A DNA stretch of 34,118 bases from Mageeibacillus sp. UBA5436 (lineage in GTDB: Bacteria; Bacillota; Clostridia; Saccharofermentanales; DTU023), in assembly GCA_002427545.1 (NCBI GenBank), contig DIRM01000027.1, positions 1-34,118 of the forward strand, read 5' to 3'. The position numbers and the translations under genes are program-made. A model generated the notes under the pieces. That model made no database searches, had not been told where the DNA came from, and was given only the letters and a program-made list of their open reading frames with translations. How positions within the stretch are numbered: the stretch's first letter is position 1; every line of letters starts with the position of its first letter. Positions 16,980-25,462 of this stretch are shown here, piece by piece.

Positions 16980-17558
16980 ATGCAATTATTAACTGTAGAT
17001 ATTTTTGATCAAGAGAAATTAGATACCTATTTAACAGATCATACTAATTTACAAGAGATTTTAGAAAAATTCGGCGAAATGGTATTAGAAGAAGAAGATA
17101 ATATCAAATCGATATTCGAGAGACAAAATTGTTCGTTTCAAATTGATTTGACTATTATGTATTCTGATGAAATAAAAGCAATAAATAATCAAACTCGAAA
17201 TGTTGATGCTGTTACAGATGTTTTGTCTTTTCCGAGTTTTGATTTTTATTCAGAATCAGCTAATGGGCCAAAACAAAATGATTTAGATTTTTCTTTTAAT
17301 AAATATGATTATATTGATCCTAATGCAATAGAACATCTTGTTAATTTAGGCGATGTCATTATTTGTCCCAATAAAGTAGCAGAACAAGCAGAGGATTTGG
17401 GACATTCTTTTTTACGTGAATTTTGTTTTTTATTTATGCATTCCATTCTGCATCTTTGTGGTTATGATCATATAACAGAAGAAGATGGCCAAAGAATGTT
17501 TGCAATACAAAAAAGATTAATCCCTAGATTAGAAGAAATATTAAATTCTTATAGATAA
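16980..17558 (+). CDS. ybeY: Endoribonuclease YbeY, rRNA maturation factor
   Basis: 192-residue metal-dependent RNase needed for 16S rRNA 3' end maturation and ribosome quality control. The zinc motif HSILHLCGYDH (154-164) gives the three histidines. NVDAVTDVLSFP (74-85) is the other family signature. The protein is longer than the usual 150-165 residues because of an acidic insert (about 89-118) between the LSFP motif and the LGDVIICP strand. The start is 3 bases after the pgpH stop with GGCGGG just upstream. It precedes era, as usual, but dgkA and cdd, often found between them, are absent. Confidence 0.94.
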   Translation: MQLLTVDIFDQEKLDTYLTDHTNLQEILEKFGEMVLEEEDNIKSIFERQNCSFQIDLTIMYSDEIKAINNQTRNVDAVTDVLSFPSFDFYSESANGPKQNDLDFSFNKYDYIDPNAIEHLVNLGDVIICPNKVAEQAEDLGHSFLREFCFLFMHSILHLCGYDHITEEDGQRMFAIQKRLIPRLEEILNSYR

Positions 17559-17594
17559 ACTTATAGATAAAACTTATGATGGAAAGTGAAATAC

Positions 17595-18515
17595 ATGAAT
17601 CAATTTAAAAGTGGATTAGTGACATTATCTGGCCGAACCAATGTTGGGAAGTCAACATTAATCAATCAAATCATGGATACCGAAATTGCCATAGCAACAC
17701 ATAAACCTCAAACCACAAGATTTTTGATTAAAGGAGTTTATGAAGATGATAATAGTCAGATAATCTTTATTGATTCACCTGGTATGCATAAAGCAATAGA
17801 TCAATTGGGACATAATATGCAAAAATCAGCTTCGGTTGCTATTCAGGAAGCAGATTTGGTTTTAATTTTAGTAGATGCAAGAAGAGCAGAAATTGGCAAA
17901 ATAGAAAAAAGAATTATTCAATTAGCTCAATCTGAACATATTCCAATGATTTTGATTATTAATAAAATCGATTTGATTGAGAAAATACAATTATTACCGA
18001 TCATACAAATGTATGCAGATTATGCTGAATTTGAGACCATTATTCCTATTTCAGCCAAGCAAGCTGATGGCATAGAGGTTTTATTAGCAGAAATAAAAAA
18101 AGCTTTACCAGCAGGTGTGCCAATTATTAATAATGATTCATACACTGATCAAACAGAACGTTCTTTAGCAGCAGAGTATATAAGAAGAGAAATCATTGAA
18201 CAAATATCGGATGAAATCCCATATCAAATAGCGGTTCAGATTGATGAATTTAATGAAAGATTAGATGTCTTAGGCGAGAGAAAACGTGTTCAAATTTCTG
18301 CTAGTATTTTATGTGAAAGAGATAGTCATAAAATGATTTTAGTGGGGAAAAAAGGACAACAAATTGCTGCTATAGGCAAAGCAAGTCGTGAAAAAATAGC
18401 TGAGATGCTTGACTGTCCTTGTGATTTAAACCTTTTTGTAAAAGTACGTGATAATTGGCGCAACAGTCAATCTTATCTAAAAGATTTGGGTTATAGCAGC
18501 CAAGATTTAAATTAG
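17595..18515 (+). CDS. era: GTPase Era
   Basis: 306-residue GTPase that binds the 3' end of 16S rRNA and assists 30S assembly. G1 is GRTNVGKS (13-20, with Thr for the usual Pro), G3 is DSPG (60-63, Ser for Thr), G4 is NKID (124-127) and G5 is ISAK. The C-terminal KH domain holds ILVGKKGQQIAAIGKASRE. The ATG at 17595 has GGAAAG at 17581-17586, 8 bases away; an in-frame GTG at 17586 overlaps that site and is rejected. YbeY and Era, both acting on the 16S 3' end, are neighbours, with 36 bases between them. Confidence 0.96.
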   Translation: MNQFKSGLVTLSGRTNVGKSTLINQIMDTEIAIATHKPQTTRFLIKGVYEDDNSQIIFIDSPGMHKAIDQLGHNMQKSASVAIQEADLVLILVDARRAEIGKIEKRIIQLAQSEHIPMILIINKIDLIEKIQLLPIIQMYADYAEFETIIPISAKQADGIEVLLAEIKKALPAGVPIINNDSYTDQTERSLAAEYIRREIIEQISDEIPYQIAVQIDEFNERLDVLGERKRVQISASILCERDSHKMILVGKKGQQIAAIGKASREKIAEMLDCPCDLNLFVKVRDNWRNSQSYLKDLGYSSQDLN

Positions 18516-18612
18516 AAATATAATAAACAAAGACATGAATCTTCTTGATAAGATTGTAAAAGAATTTTTCAAGGAAAAAATATTTAATTAGATTGAAAGA
18601 TTCAATAATGAG

Positions 18613-19392
18613 ATGAGTTATATAACAACAAAAGGTTTTTTATTACGCATTGTTCCATATCGAGATAATGATGTTATATTAGATATTTTAACATCAGAAT
18701 ATGGTTTAATAACTTGTTCTGCTAGAAATATCAGACGAAAGAATGGTTCTTTGCAACAAAATATTTCTCCTTTTATTTTTGCAGAATTTGAATTGTTTTA
18801 CTATCGAGATCGTTATCAACTTAATTCTTCAGAGATTATTGAACATTTTTCCCCTTTAGCAGAGGATATACAGCGCTTAACTTGTCTTTCTCATTTATCT
18901 GAATTAGTGATGGATATATTGAGATATCAACCTAAAGCAACAAAAATATATGCGTTTTGGGCTTATGCATCATATAGTATTGTGTATCAAGAAGATCCTA
19001 TTTTTAAAACTTATCTAGCACAATTAAAATTTGTTACAGATCAAGGCTTTTCACCATGGATCGAAAATTGTTTGATTTGTCATGATCTTATCCAAACAGA
19101 AATATTCCATTTTTATTTAAATAAAGGTGGTATTTTATGTGATAAACCAAGCTGCCGTAAGCATGGCGTAGATTCTTCTATTGTTTTACTGCATCAAGCA
19201 AATATTTCTGCTATTTTTTATTTAATTAATTTACCTTATGAAAAATGTTTTAATATAAAGATAGAATTAGAATTGCGAGACGAATTTATTTTGTTTTCAA
19301 AGCGTTATGTAAATACTGTTATGGAAAAAGAATACAAAAAATTAGATATGTTAACGACAATGGAAAAATTTGAGAAAGGCATTTATGAGTAA
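18613..19392 (+). CDS. recO: DNA repair protein RecO
   Basis: 259-residue recombination mediator that with RecR loads RecA on SSB-coated DNA. An N-terminal OB-fold occupies about 1-80 (TTKGFLLRIVPYRDNDVILD). A helical domain follows, with a four-cysteine zinc site: Cys153 and Cys156 (CLIC), then Cys176 and Cys181 (CDKPSC). Position after era is standard. The upstream gap of 97 bases has no strong ribosome site (GAAAG at 18595-18599) and no clear promoter. The nearer ATG at 18608 is out of frame. The stop overlaps the sdaAB start by 8 bases. Confidence 0.92.
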   Translation: MSYITTKGFLLRIVPYRDNDVILDILTSEYGLITCSARNIRRKNGSLQQNISPFIFAEFELFYYRDRYQLNSSEIIEHFSPLAEDIQRLTCLSHLSELVMDILRYQPKATKIYAFWAYASYSIVYQEDPIFKTYLAQLKFVTDQGFSPWIENCLICHDLIQTEIFHFYLNKGGILCDKPSCRKHGVDSSIVLLHQANISAIFYLINLPYEKCFNIKIELELRDEFILFSKRYVNTVMEKEYKKLDMLTTMEKFEKGIYE

Positions 19393-20053
19393 ATATCACA
19401 GTGTTTTTGAAATCATTGGTCCTGTGATGATAGGTCCTTCTAGCTCACATACAGCTGGAGCGGTTCGGATTGGCCAAATAGCAGCCAAAGTATATGGAGG
19501 CTTAGCACAAAAAGCAAAAATTACTTTTTATGGTTCTTTTGCACATACTTATAAAGGTCACGGTACTGATGTTGCTATTATTGCAGGGATCCTTGGTATG
19601 GAAACCTATGATTCCCGTATTCCTTATGCTTATCGTGAGGCTGAAAAATCTAATTTAGAGATTGAAATTGAAGAAAACTTTGATCCTGTACAATTCCCTA
19701 ATACCGCAAAAGTTGAATTAAGCGGTTCACTTGATTCAACCTCGATTATAGGTGTTTCTGTAGGGGGAGGAACCATTCAAATTTTGAAAATTAATGGTTT
19801 TGAATGTCATATCACTGGAGAAAATCCAGCAGTTTTGGTTTTTCATTATGATGTGAAAGGTAGAATTGCTGCAGTAACTAATGTTATAGCTGAAAATGAA
19901 ATTAATGTTTCACATTTAGAGGTTTCGCGTCAAGAAAAAGGTAAAATTGCCTTAATGATTTTTCAAACAGATGAACCTATGCCTGATGAAGTATTAAATA
20001 AATTACGCTCTATTCATGAAATTACTAGAGTTGTTCAAGTTAAAACGGAATAA
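19385..20053 (+). CDS. sdaAB: L-serine dehydratase, iron-sulfur-dependent, beta subunit
   Basis: 222-residue beta subunit of the [4Fe-4S] L-serine ammonia-lyase (serine to pyruvate and ammonia). GPVMIGPSSSHTAGAVRIG near the N-terminus is the conserved serine-dehydratase beta motif. A C-terminal ACT-like domain (about 145-222, GRIAAVTNVIAENEINVSHL) may sense an amino acid. The ATG at 19385 follows AGAAAGG at 19373-19379; an in-frame TTG at 19370 is rejected because the ribosome site would lie inside it. It overlaps recO by 8 bases, so this catabolic gene rides on the recO message. It is paired with sdaAA downstream. Confidence 0.95.
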   Translation: MSKYHSVFEIIGPVMIGPSSSHTAGAVRIGQIAAKVYGGLAQKAKITFYGSFAHTYKGHGTDVAIIAGILGMETYDSRIPYAYREAEKSNLEIEIEENFDPVQFPNTAKVELSGSLDSTSIIGVSVGGGTIQILKINGFECHITGENPAVLVFHYDVKGRIAAVTNVIAENEINVSHLEVSRQEKGKIALMIFQTDEPMPDEVLNKLRSIHEITRVVQVKTE

Positions 20054-20089
20054 CAAAAATATTGTTCTAATTATTAGAAGAGGAAGACA

Positions 20090-20965
20090 ATGATTCAATC
20101 TTTTACTCAATTATTAAATACATGTCGTGAAAAAAATCTTACTATTCCTGAAATTGTTTTACTTCAAGAAAATGAAATCATGGGATTAACATCGGATGAA
20201 GTTTATGAGCAAATGGAAATCCAATTACAAACCATGGAAAAATCGATTCAAAATGGTTTAGCTGGTGTACGTTCGCATTCGGGTTTAACGGGTGGAGATG
20301 CCAAAAAGTTATCAGATTATCGAAAACGTAAAAAGAATATTATGGGTGATATGTTAGCAGCAGCTGTAAATTATGCCATTGCTGTAAATGAAGTAAATGC
20401 TGCTATGGGTATTATTTGTGCGACTCCAACTGCTGGTTCAGCTGGTGTTTTACCAGGTGTTTTGATGGCAGTCAGAGATGAATTTCAAATGTCAAGAAAA
20501 GATCAATTGAATTTTATGCTGATAGCAGGTATTTGTGGCATGATTATTGGTAATAATGCCAGTATTTCAGGTGCTGAGGGTGGCTGTCAAGCTGAAGTCG
20601 GTTCCGCCTCTGCCATGACCGCTGCAGCCTTAACGATTGCTGCTGGCGGTAGTAATGAAATGGCGATTGAAGCTGTGGCGATTGCTTTAAAAAATTTGCT
20701 TGGCTTATCTTGTGACCCTGTAGCTGGCTTGGTTGAAATCCCTTGTATTAAAAGAAATGCAATTGGTGTGAGTAATTGTTTTACAGCAGCTGAGATGGCT
20801 TTAGCTGGAATCAATAGCCGTATCCCTTGCGATGAAGTGGTTATGGCCATGGGCAGAATAGGGGATATGATGCCAGAAGCTTTAAAAGAAACTGCCATGG
20901 GAGGCTTAGCAATGACGCCAACGGCCTTAAAAATGCAGGCGGAATTAAAAGAAAAATTCGAATAA
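20090..20965 (+). CDS. sdaAA: L-serine dehydratase, iron-sulfur-dependent, alpha subunit
   Basis: 291-residue catalytic alpha subunit holding the [4Fe-4S] cluster. Candidate cluster ligands are Cys166 (GGCQAEVG), Cys208 (GLSCDPVAGLVE) and Cys219 (EIPC), the three conserved family cysteines. ATPTAGSAGVLPG (111-123) is another signature. Two-subunit enzymes of this oxygen-sensitive kind are common in anaerobic Bacillota and supply pyruvate. AGAGGAAG precedes the ATG at 20090. The gene lies 36 bases after sdaAB and ends 3 bases from the convergent helicase gene; no terminator was found in that gap. Confidence 0.95.
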   Translation: MIQSFTQLLNTCREKNLTIPEIVLLQENEIMGLTSDEVYEQMEIQLQTMEKSIQNGLAGVRSHSGLTGGDAKKLSDYRKRKKNIMGDMLAAAVNYAIAVNEVNAAMGIICATPTAGSAGVLPGVLMAVRDEFQMSRKDQLNFMLIAGICGMIIGNNASISGAEGGCQAEVGSASAMTAAALTIAAGGSNEMAIEAVAIALKNLLGLSCDPVAGLVEIPCIKRNAIGVSNCFTAAEMALAGINSRIPCDEVVMAMGRIGDMMPEALKETAMGGLAMTPTALKMQAELKEKFE

Positions 20966-20968
20966 GTT

Positions 20969-23506
20969 TTATTGATGATCAGACCAAAAGACATCAATCT
21001 CGTCTAAAAGTGCGGACTGCTGATCAAAGTTTTGCACATTCCAATCATCGGGGTAAATGATTTGCCATTCACTGCTTTCATAGCGTTGATCAATCAACAC
21101 TGCAAAGCCAATATCATTTTCATCTCGAATCAAACGCCCAACAGCTTGTTGAATATGATTAAAACCAGGGTATTGATAGCCATAAGCCTTACCACCTTCA
21201 TATTTTTCAGCATAATATTGTGTCATCAATTCACGTTCTGGTGAAATCCTAGGTAAACCTGTACCAATAACAAAAACGCCAGATAATTTTTCTCCGACCA
21301 AATCAATCCCTTCATTAAAATGACTTCCTAGAACAGCAAAGGATAATAATGTATCATTGCCGAAATTATCGAATTTTTTTAAAAATTGATTTTTTTGTGT
21401 TTGAGACATATTACGTTGTTGAAAGGATAACTTTAGCTTGGCATCATAAAGCTGATGAGTAAAAATATCTTTAATTTTAAATAAGTATTGATATGAGGGG
21501 ACAAATACCAAATAATTGCCCACTTTTTTTTGCACGGCAGCATAAATAAATTTTGAAATCGGCAAAAAGGTATTATCACGATCTTTGAATTTCACCGAAT
21601 ATTCTGTTAAAGCCGCAAGTAAACGATTTTGGGCTGGAAAAGGCGAGGCCAAACTTAAAAGCTCAGAAGGAAAATTCTCAGAATTTGAATTTAATAATTG
21701 ATGATAATAATTCATAGGGGATAAAGTAGCTGAAAAAAAGACAGCGGCATGTTTGCCTTGATAGTTTTCTGTAATGTATTTCCCAGCATCTAAGGCTAAT
21801 AAAAAACAATGTAGATTGTTCTTTTGATCTATTTGAAAGGCGGTAATATAGGCTTGATCAAAATATTGATTCGCAATTTTAAGAAAATAATTGAGGTCAA
21901 ACCAATGATTGAGAATTTCCTGCCTACCTTCAAATAGCTTTTGTTGATCTAAGAATTCTCGAATGTCCTGATGCAGAATATTTAATCTTTTTAAAAGTAA
22001 ATCGGGTTTTTCACGCAAACCAATAAAATTATCTTCAATTAACCATTTGCTATGATTATTTGAAAAGAAAGGATTTGTTTTTGGTTTTTGTTTCAGCTTT
22101 AAAATATCAGAAAACTTTGTAAAAAGAATAATCATCTCTTCTAAATATTGTAAAAGCGACTGATATTGATTAGAAATTTGTAAAGATGGCGTTTTGATAA
22201 TGTTTCGTATAGCTAAAAAAGTCTCTTGACTGATATCAGCTGAAAACATATTTCTGGCTCTGGATGGTAAATTGTGTGCTTCGTCAATCAATAAAGCCAT
22301 CGGATTATCGGGGTTATCTAAAAATCGACTAAATTTAGCTTGTGGATCAAATATATGATTATAATCTCCAATTAAAACATCACAAAAATCAGCATAATCT
22401 AAGGACAATTCATGCGGACAAACTTGATGCTTTAGTGCAACAGCTTGAATCATCTCTGGCGTGATTTTTTGTTCTGGCATCAATTCATGTAAAGCATCTG
22501 GTAAACGTTCATAATAATCAATAGCATAAGGACAAAGGGTTTGATCACAAAAAAGATCAGGCTGTAAACATATTTTTTCTTTTGATTGAAAACGCAGACT
22601 TTTTAACATAAAACCATTTTGTCGTAAAATATCCAAACTGTTTTCTGCAATTTCACGGGTTGAAATCATGGCTGTGCAATAAAATATTTTGTGTACATAT
22701 TTTGCAGATAAGGCTTTCACAGCAGGGTAAAGAGTCGCCATGGTTTTACCGATACCAGTTGGAGCTTGGCAGATGAGAGAATCTTTGTCTCGAATCGTTC
22801 CCAGAACTTGCCTCATCATCTCGACCTGACCTACTCGAAACTTGTCAAAAGGGAAAGTGCTATTTTTAATGGAATGATCGCGAACGTTTTGCCATTCTAA
22901 AAAATAAAGAATATATTTCGTATATTTCTCTAATGAAATATAAACTTGTTCTTTGATTTCTTGCCAGTTAAGATATTTCTTTTTGAAAACCATTTGTTCT
23001 TTATCAACAGCGGCATAAACTAAAATTAATTCAATTTGATCCTGATACAAATATTGTTCAAAGCATTTTAAAGTATCTGGATCTTGAATTTTAAGAGCAA
23101 GTAGTTTTGGGTCCATCTGCTTCAGTAAATATGCATAAATGATTAATTGTGCCCAATGAGTTGGATCGCCATCTTTAGGTAAAAAAAGAGGATCATTCTG
23201 AAAACTTTTAATTTCATATAAAGTTAAATGATTGGCTTGCATTGTGAGGCAATCTAATCGACCTTTTAATTGAAAATTAAAATCTTGCCAAATAATATCA
23301 TCAGTTAGACTTAATTCGGACAGAATAAGATCATATAAATTTGAATTATCATTTAACGATTGAACAAATTTCTGATGAGCTTTTATCCCTTCTAAAGATT
23401 CAATTCCACCATAAATCGGAGTGGCTAATCCACCATGACGATGACTCATCTCAGCCAGATGACGGACAGCGATGGGAATATTATATTTTTTTTGATTTTG
23501 GGCCAT
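20969..23506 (-). CDS. PD-(D/E)XK nuclease-DinG/XPD-like DNA helicase fusion
   Basis: 845-residue superfamily 2 helicase of the Rad3/XPD/DinG group with an N-terminal nuclease-like domain. Residues 1-200 show the PD-(D/E)XK pattern: GRLD (Asp85), YEIKS (Glu98, Lys100) and QLIIYAY (Gln119). Walker A is QAPTGIGKT (247-255). Cys313, Cys320, Cys325 and Cys363 fit the XPD Fe-S cluster, and LLIDEAHNLPSRARN holds the DEAH box (408-411). Helicase C motifs are GSHFNEGIDLVG and QAVGRLIRD. It likely unwinds 5'-3' and may nick or resect DNA. It follows tRNA-Leu on the same strand by 21 bases and faces sdaAA. It is not typical DinG of E. coli, which lacks the nuclease part. Confidence 0.87.
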   Translation of the reverse strand: MAQNQKKYNIPIAVRHLAEMSHRHGGLATPIYGGIESLEGIKAHQKFVQSLNDNSNLYDLILSELSLTDDIIWQDFNFQLKGRLDCLTMQANHLTLYEIKSFQNDPLFLPKDGDPTHWAQLIIYAYLLKQMDPKLLALKIQDPDTLKCFEQYLYQDQIELILVYAAVDKEQMVFKKKYLNWQEIKEQVYISLEKYTKYILYFLEWQNVRDHSIKNSTFPFDKFRVGQVEMMRQVLGTIRDKDSLICQAPTGIGKTMATLYPAVKALSAKYVHKIFYCTAMISTREIAENSLDILRQNGFMLKSLRFQSKEKICLQPDLFCDQTLCPYAIDYYERLPDALHELMPEQKITPEMIQAVALKHQVCPHELSLDYADFCDVLIGDYNHIFDPQAKFSRFLDNPDNPMALLIDEAHNLPSRARNMFSADISQETFLAIRNIIKTPSLQISNQYQSLLQYLEEMIILFTKFSDILKLKQKPKTNPFFSNNHSKWLIEDNFIGLREKPDLLLKRLNILHQDIREFLDQQKLFEGRQEILNHWFDLNYFLKIANQYFDQAYITAFQIDQKNNLHCFLLALDAGKYITENYQGKHAAVFFSATLSPMNYYHQLLNSNSENFPSELLSLASPFPAQNRLLAALTEYSVKFKDRDNTFLPISKFIYAAVQKKVGNYLVFVPSYQYLFKIKDIFTHQLYDAKLKLSFQQRNMSQTQKNQFLKKFDNFGNDTLLSFAVLGSHFNEGIDLVGEKLSGVFVIGTGLPRISPERELMTQYYAEKYEGGKAYGYQYPGFNHIQQAVGRLIRDENDIGFAVLIDQRYESSEWQIIYPDDWNVQNFDQQSALLDEIDVFWSDHQ

Positions 23507-23527
23507 AAAAACCTAGATAAAAGATAA

Positions 23528-23614
23528 TGGTGCGGAAAACAGGACTTGAACCTGCACGATCTAATGATCACTAGCACCTGAAGCTAGCGCGTCTGCCTAT
23601 TCCGCCACTTCCGC
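23528..23614 (-). tRNA. tRNA-Leu, anticodon CAG
   Basis: Read on the minus strand from 23614. The acceptor stem is GCGGAAG against TTTCCGC (closing pair G-U), with a D arm typical of tRNA-Leu. The anticodon stem CTAGC/GCTAG encloses loop TTCAGGT with anticodon CAG. The long class II variable arm is GATC-ATTA-GATC. The T arm has loop TTCAAGT, the discriminator is A, and the 3' CCA is encoded. It reads CUG codons. The helicase gene follows 21 bases downstream on the same strand. Confidence 0.96.
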
Positions 23615-23632
23615 ATAGGTGTATAAACAAGA

Positions 23633-23638
23633 ATTATA
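23633..23638 (-). promoter_or_regulatory. Possible -10 box of the tRNA-Leu promoter
   Basis: On the minus strand a TATAAT consensus lies 18 bases upstream of the mature tRNA 5' end. The best -35-like element (TTGCTT, 23664-23659) is 20 bases away, longer than ideal, so only the -10 is claimed. Confidence 0.35.
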
Positions 23639-23861
23639 TTAAACAAATCATATTAATAAAGCAAGCAAAAACAGCTAACCTTTTAAGATTCACTAAAAAA
23701 AAAATTGAAAAAGTAAAATGGTATTAGTCATTTCAATTTAACTTGTTTGTTAGTGCCAAAATGTTCATACAGTTTGAACTGCACAAAATACACTTTTAAA
23801 AATTTTATTATATAGTATATTATGTTATGTGATTTTTTGTATTAGAAGGAGAAGTAAATAT

Positions 23862-24545
23862 ATGAAAAAAATCTTTCGATTATCTATTAGTATAATAATA
23901 ATATTGTGTTTGAATTCTTGTTCCTATAATAAGGTTAAAAATGATGAAGTTGCAATAAATGAAACACAGGCAACAATAATTGAGAATTCAGAAATTACAA
24001 CAGACAATTCGATTAAAGATATAGCTACTGAGGTTATTGATGAAACTAAAGTAGAGGAGACAACTACTGAGGAAATGCAAGAGGAAGAAATTGAATCGAT
24101 TGAATTGAATTTCGGAGATGTCATAGAAAAAGAAAATTTGAAAATGACAATAGATAGTGCTGAAATCTTTGATGATTTAGTATATGAATATGATGGTGGA
24201 ACATCTAGCTATTCTACACAACAAAATATGAAAGTATTTTCTCTTGTTGGAACTATAGAGAATTTAAGTTCGTACAGTATAGAAGAATTCTATACTTTTA
24301 TTGGATACGTAGAAGCTGATGGTAAGTACAATTATAGATTAACTGCATGGTCACCATTTGATTTGCCTCCTTTGTCTGAAAGTCCTATTTATATTTTTGC
24401 GGAGGTCCCACAAAAAATGGTTGATTCATATGAAACAGCAACATTTTATTTCGGATTTATGAATGACTTAAGTGATTTACGAAACAATTGGGAAATCGAA
24501 GATAAAGATATTGATAATATTTATAGAATAAATGTAGCAAAATGA
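23862..24545 (+). CDS. DUF4352-like lipoprotein, first of a tandem pair
   Basis: 227-residue predicted lipoprotein. The signal peptide has lipobox LNSC with Cys20. A disordered Glu/Thr-rich linker runs to about residue 80, followed by one beta-rich domain (about 82-215). The pattern LNFGDVIEKENLKMTIDSAE, then VFSLVGTIENLSSYSIEEF, resembles the immunoglobulin-like DUF4352 family of secreted Bacillota proteins. No enzyme motif is visible. The ATG at 23862 has AGAAGGAG at 23844-23851; a GTG at 23829 is in frame but lacks a site. It overlaps the next lipoprotein gene by 4 bases. A dyad, GTTCA at 23763-23767 with TGAAC at 23775-23779, lies upstream. Function unknown; the family call is by pattern only. 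Confidence 0.72.
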   Translation: MKKIFRLSISIIIILCLNSCSYNKVKNDEVAINETQATIIENSEITTDNSIKDIATEVIDETKVEETTTEEMQEEEIESIELNFGDVIEKENLKMTIDSAEIFDDLVYEYDGGTSSYSTQQNMKVFSLVGTIENLSSYSIEEFYTFIGYVEADGKYNYRLTAWSPFDLPPLSESPIYIFAEVPQKMVDSYETATFYFGFMNDLSDLRNNWEIEDKDIDNIYRINVAK

Positions 24546-25294
24546 AAAAGAGATTATTATACTTAATTTTGTTTTTTCTGTTATTTGAGATTTGCTCATG
24601 CAGTACTAGTAATCAAATTATTGATTATAATGATGGTTCTGAACTTGATAATAATGTAAATGAAAATTTATCAACAAATATTAAGTCAGAAATGGTTCAA
24701 GATAACATAGATTCAGAATCAGACAATCCAAGTACAAAACAGACGACATGCGTCGAAAGTAGTAAAACTGAAAATACGGTGATAAATCGTGTAATTTCCA
24801 CACAAAATGTACCAGATGATGTAATAAATAGAAATATTAATTTAGGAGATTCTATTGAACTTGATTTTGTACACATGTCAATAGATAACTTAACAATAGT
24901 AGATGAAATATATCCTGCAGATACAAGTGATGGATCATTTTTATACATTGAAGATGATATAGGTACAAAATATGTTGTTTTACGAGGAACAATAAAAAAC
25001 TTAGGAGTAGTAAATCTTGAAAGCACTTATTTTAATGGTAGTTTATTAATTAATGATAAATATGAATATTCTCTTTATTTAAATATATCTGCAAATCCCA
25101 AAACTACAACAGACTTTTCCATAGCACCATTGGAAGAGTCAGACTATTTTATTTATGCAGTAGTTCCAGATGATGCTGTAGACATCTTGGAAAATGGGAA
25201 AATCAGAATTTCATTTAATGATAATTTTGAACGATCTTCAAAAGACAAATATGAATATAATTATGAACTTTTGTTTGTCGGTGACGATAAATAG
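24542..25294 (+). CDS. DUF4352-like lipoprotein, second of a tandem pair
   Basis: 250-residue predicted lipoprotein related to the preceding one. The lipobox is ICSC with Cys20. A long low-complexity Asn/Ser/Thr/Asp-rich linker runs to about residue 95. The beta domain begins INLGDSIELDFVHMSIDN and has YVVLRGTIKNLGVVNLES, then EESDYFIYAVVPDDAVDILE, parallel to SESPIYIFAEVPQKMVDSYE in the first protein. Shared order of strands and phrases indicates duplication. Start ATG overlaps the upstream stop (ATGA), so the two are made together. No partner gene suggests a role; surface sensing or envelope binding is speculation. Confidence 0.7.
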   Translation: MKKRLLYLILFFLLFEICSCSTSNQIIDYNDGSELDNNVNENLSTNIKSEMVQDNIDSESDNPSTKQTTCVESSKTENTVINRVISTQNVPDDVINRNINLGDSIELDFVHMSIDNLTIVDEIYPADTSDGSFLYIEDDIGTKYVVLRGTIKNLGVVNLESTYFNGSLLINDKYEYSLYLNISANPKTTTDFSIAPLEESDYFIYAVVPDDAVDILENGKIRISFNDNFERSSKDKYEYNYELLFVGDDK

Positions 25295-25403
25295 AAAGTC
25301 AGATTTATTTAAATATAGATTAAAATAAAGGTGTTTTTCAAAAATATATCTTGCTTAAATAAAGAAGTACTCCTTGCGGAAAAAACAAAATAAATTTAAA
25401 TTT

Positions 25404-25445
25404 ATAACATAAAACAATTAATATTTTGTATAAAATTTATGTTAT
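25404..25445. repeat. 10-base inverted repeat upstream of the decarboxylase operon
   Basis: ATAACATAAA (25404-25413) and TTTATGTTAT (25436-25445) are exact inverted copies with a 22-base AT-rich loop. No T-run follows, so it is not an evident terminator for the lipoprotein pair. Its right arm overlaps the 16-base palindrome at 25439-25454. Confidence 0.45.
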
Positions 25446-25454
25446 TAATAACAT
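25439..25454. promoter_or_regulatory. Perfect 16-base palindrome, candidate operator of the decarboxylase operon
   Basis: ATGTTATTAATAACAT is its own reverse complement and ends 8 bases upstream of the -35 box of the operon promoter. Perfect symmetry, length and position suit a dimeric regulator. It resembles but does not match the Rex operator, whose TGTTA half-sites are two bases further apart. The regulator is unknown. Confidence 0.5.
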
Positions 25455-25462
25455 TATTTAAT

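Noticed and set aside
18538..18558. Small dyad AATCTT/AAGATT between era and recO as a terminator
   Set aside because: The stem is only 6 AT-rich pairs and the next T-run is too far away.
20587..20997. 136-codon open frame on the minus strand opposite sdaAA
   Set aside because: It lies antisense to the conserved Fe-S region of sdaAA, and the product is an Ala/Ile-rich mirror of that gene.
20971..20998. Hairpin ATTGATG/CATCAAT between sdaAA and the helicase gene as a terminator
   Set aside because: A 7-base stem with a 14-base loop and no T-run, inside helicase coding sequence.
23528..23614. tRNA-Leu as an integration (att) site for the lipoprotein pair
   Set aside because: No second copy of the tRNA 3' end was found in the window and there is no integrase.
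25439..25454. Rex (NADH-sensing) operator
   Set aside because: The TGTTA half-sites are 4 bases apart instead of 6 and the outer T/A bases are missing; kept only as an unassigned palindrome.
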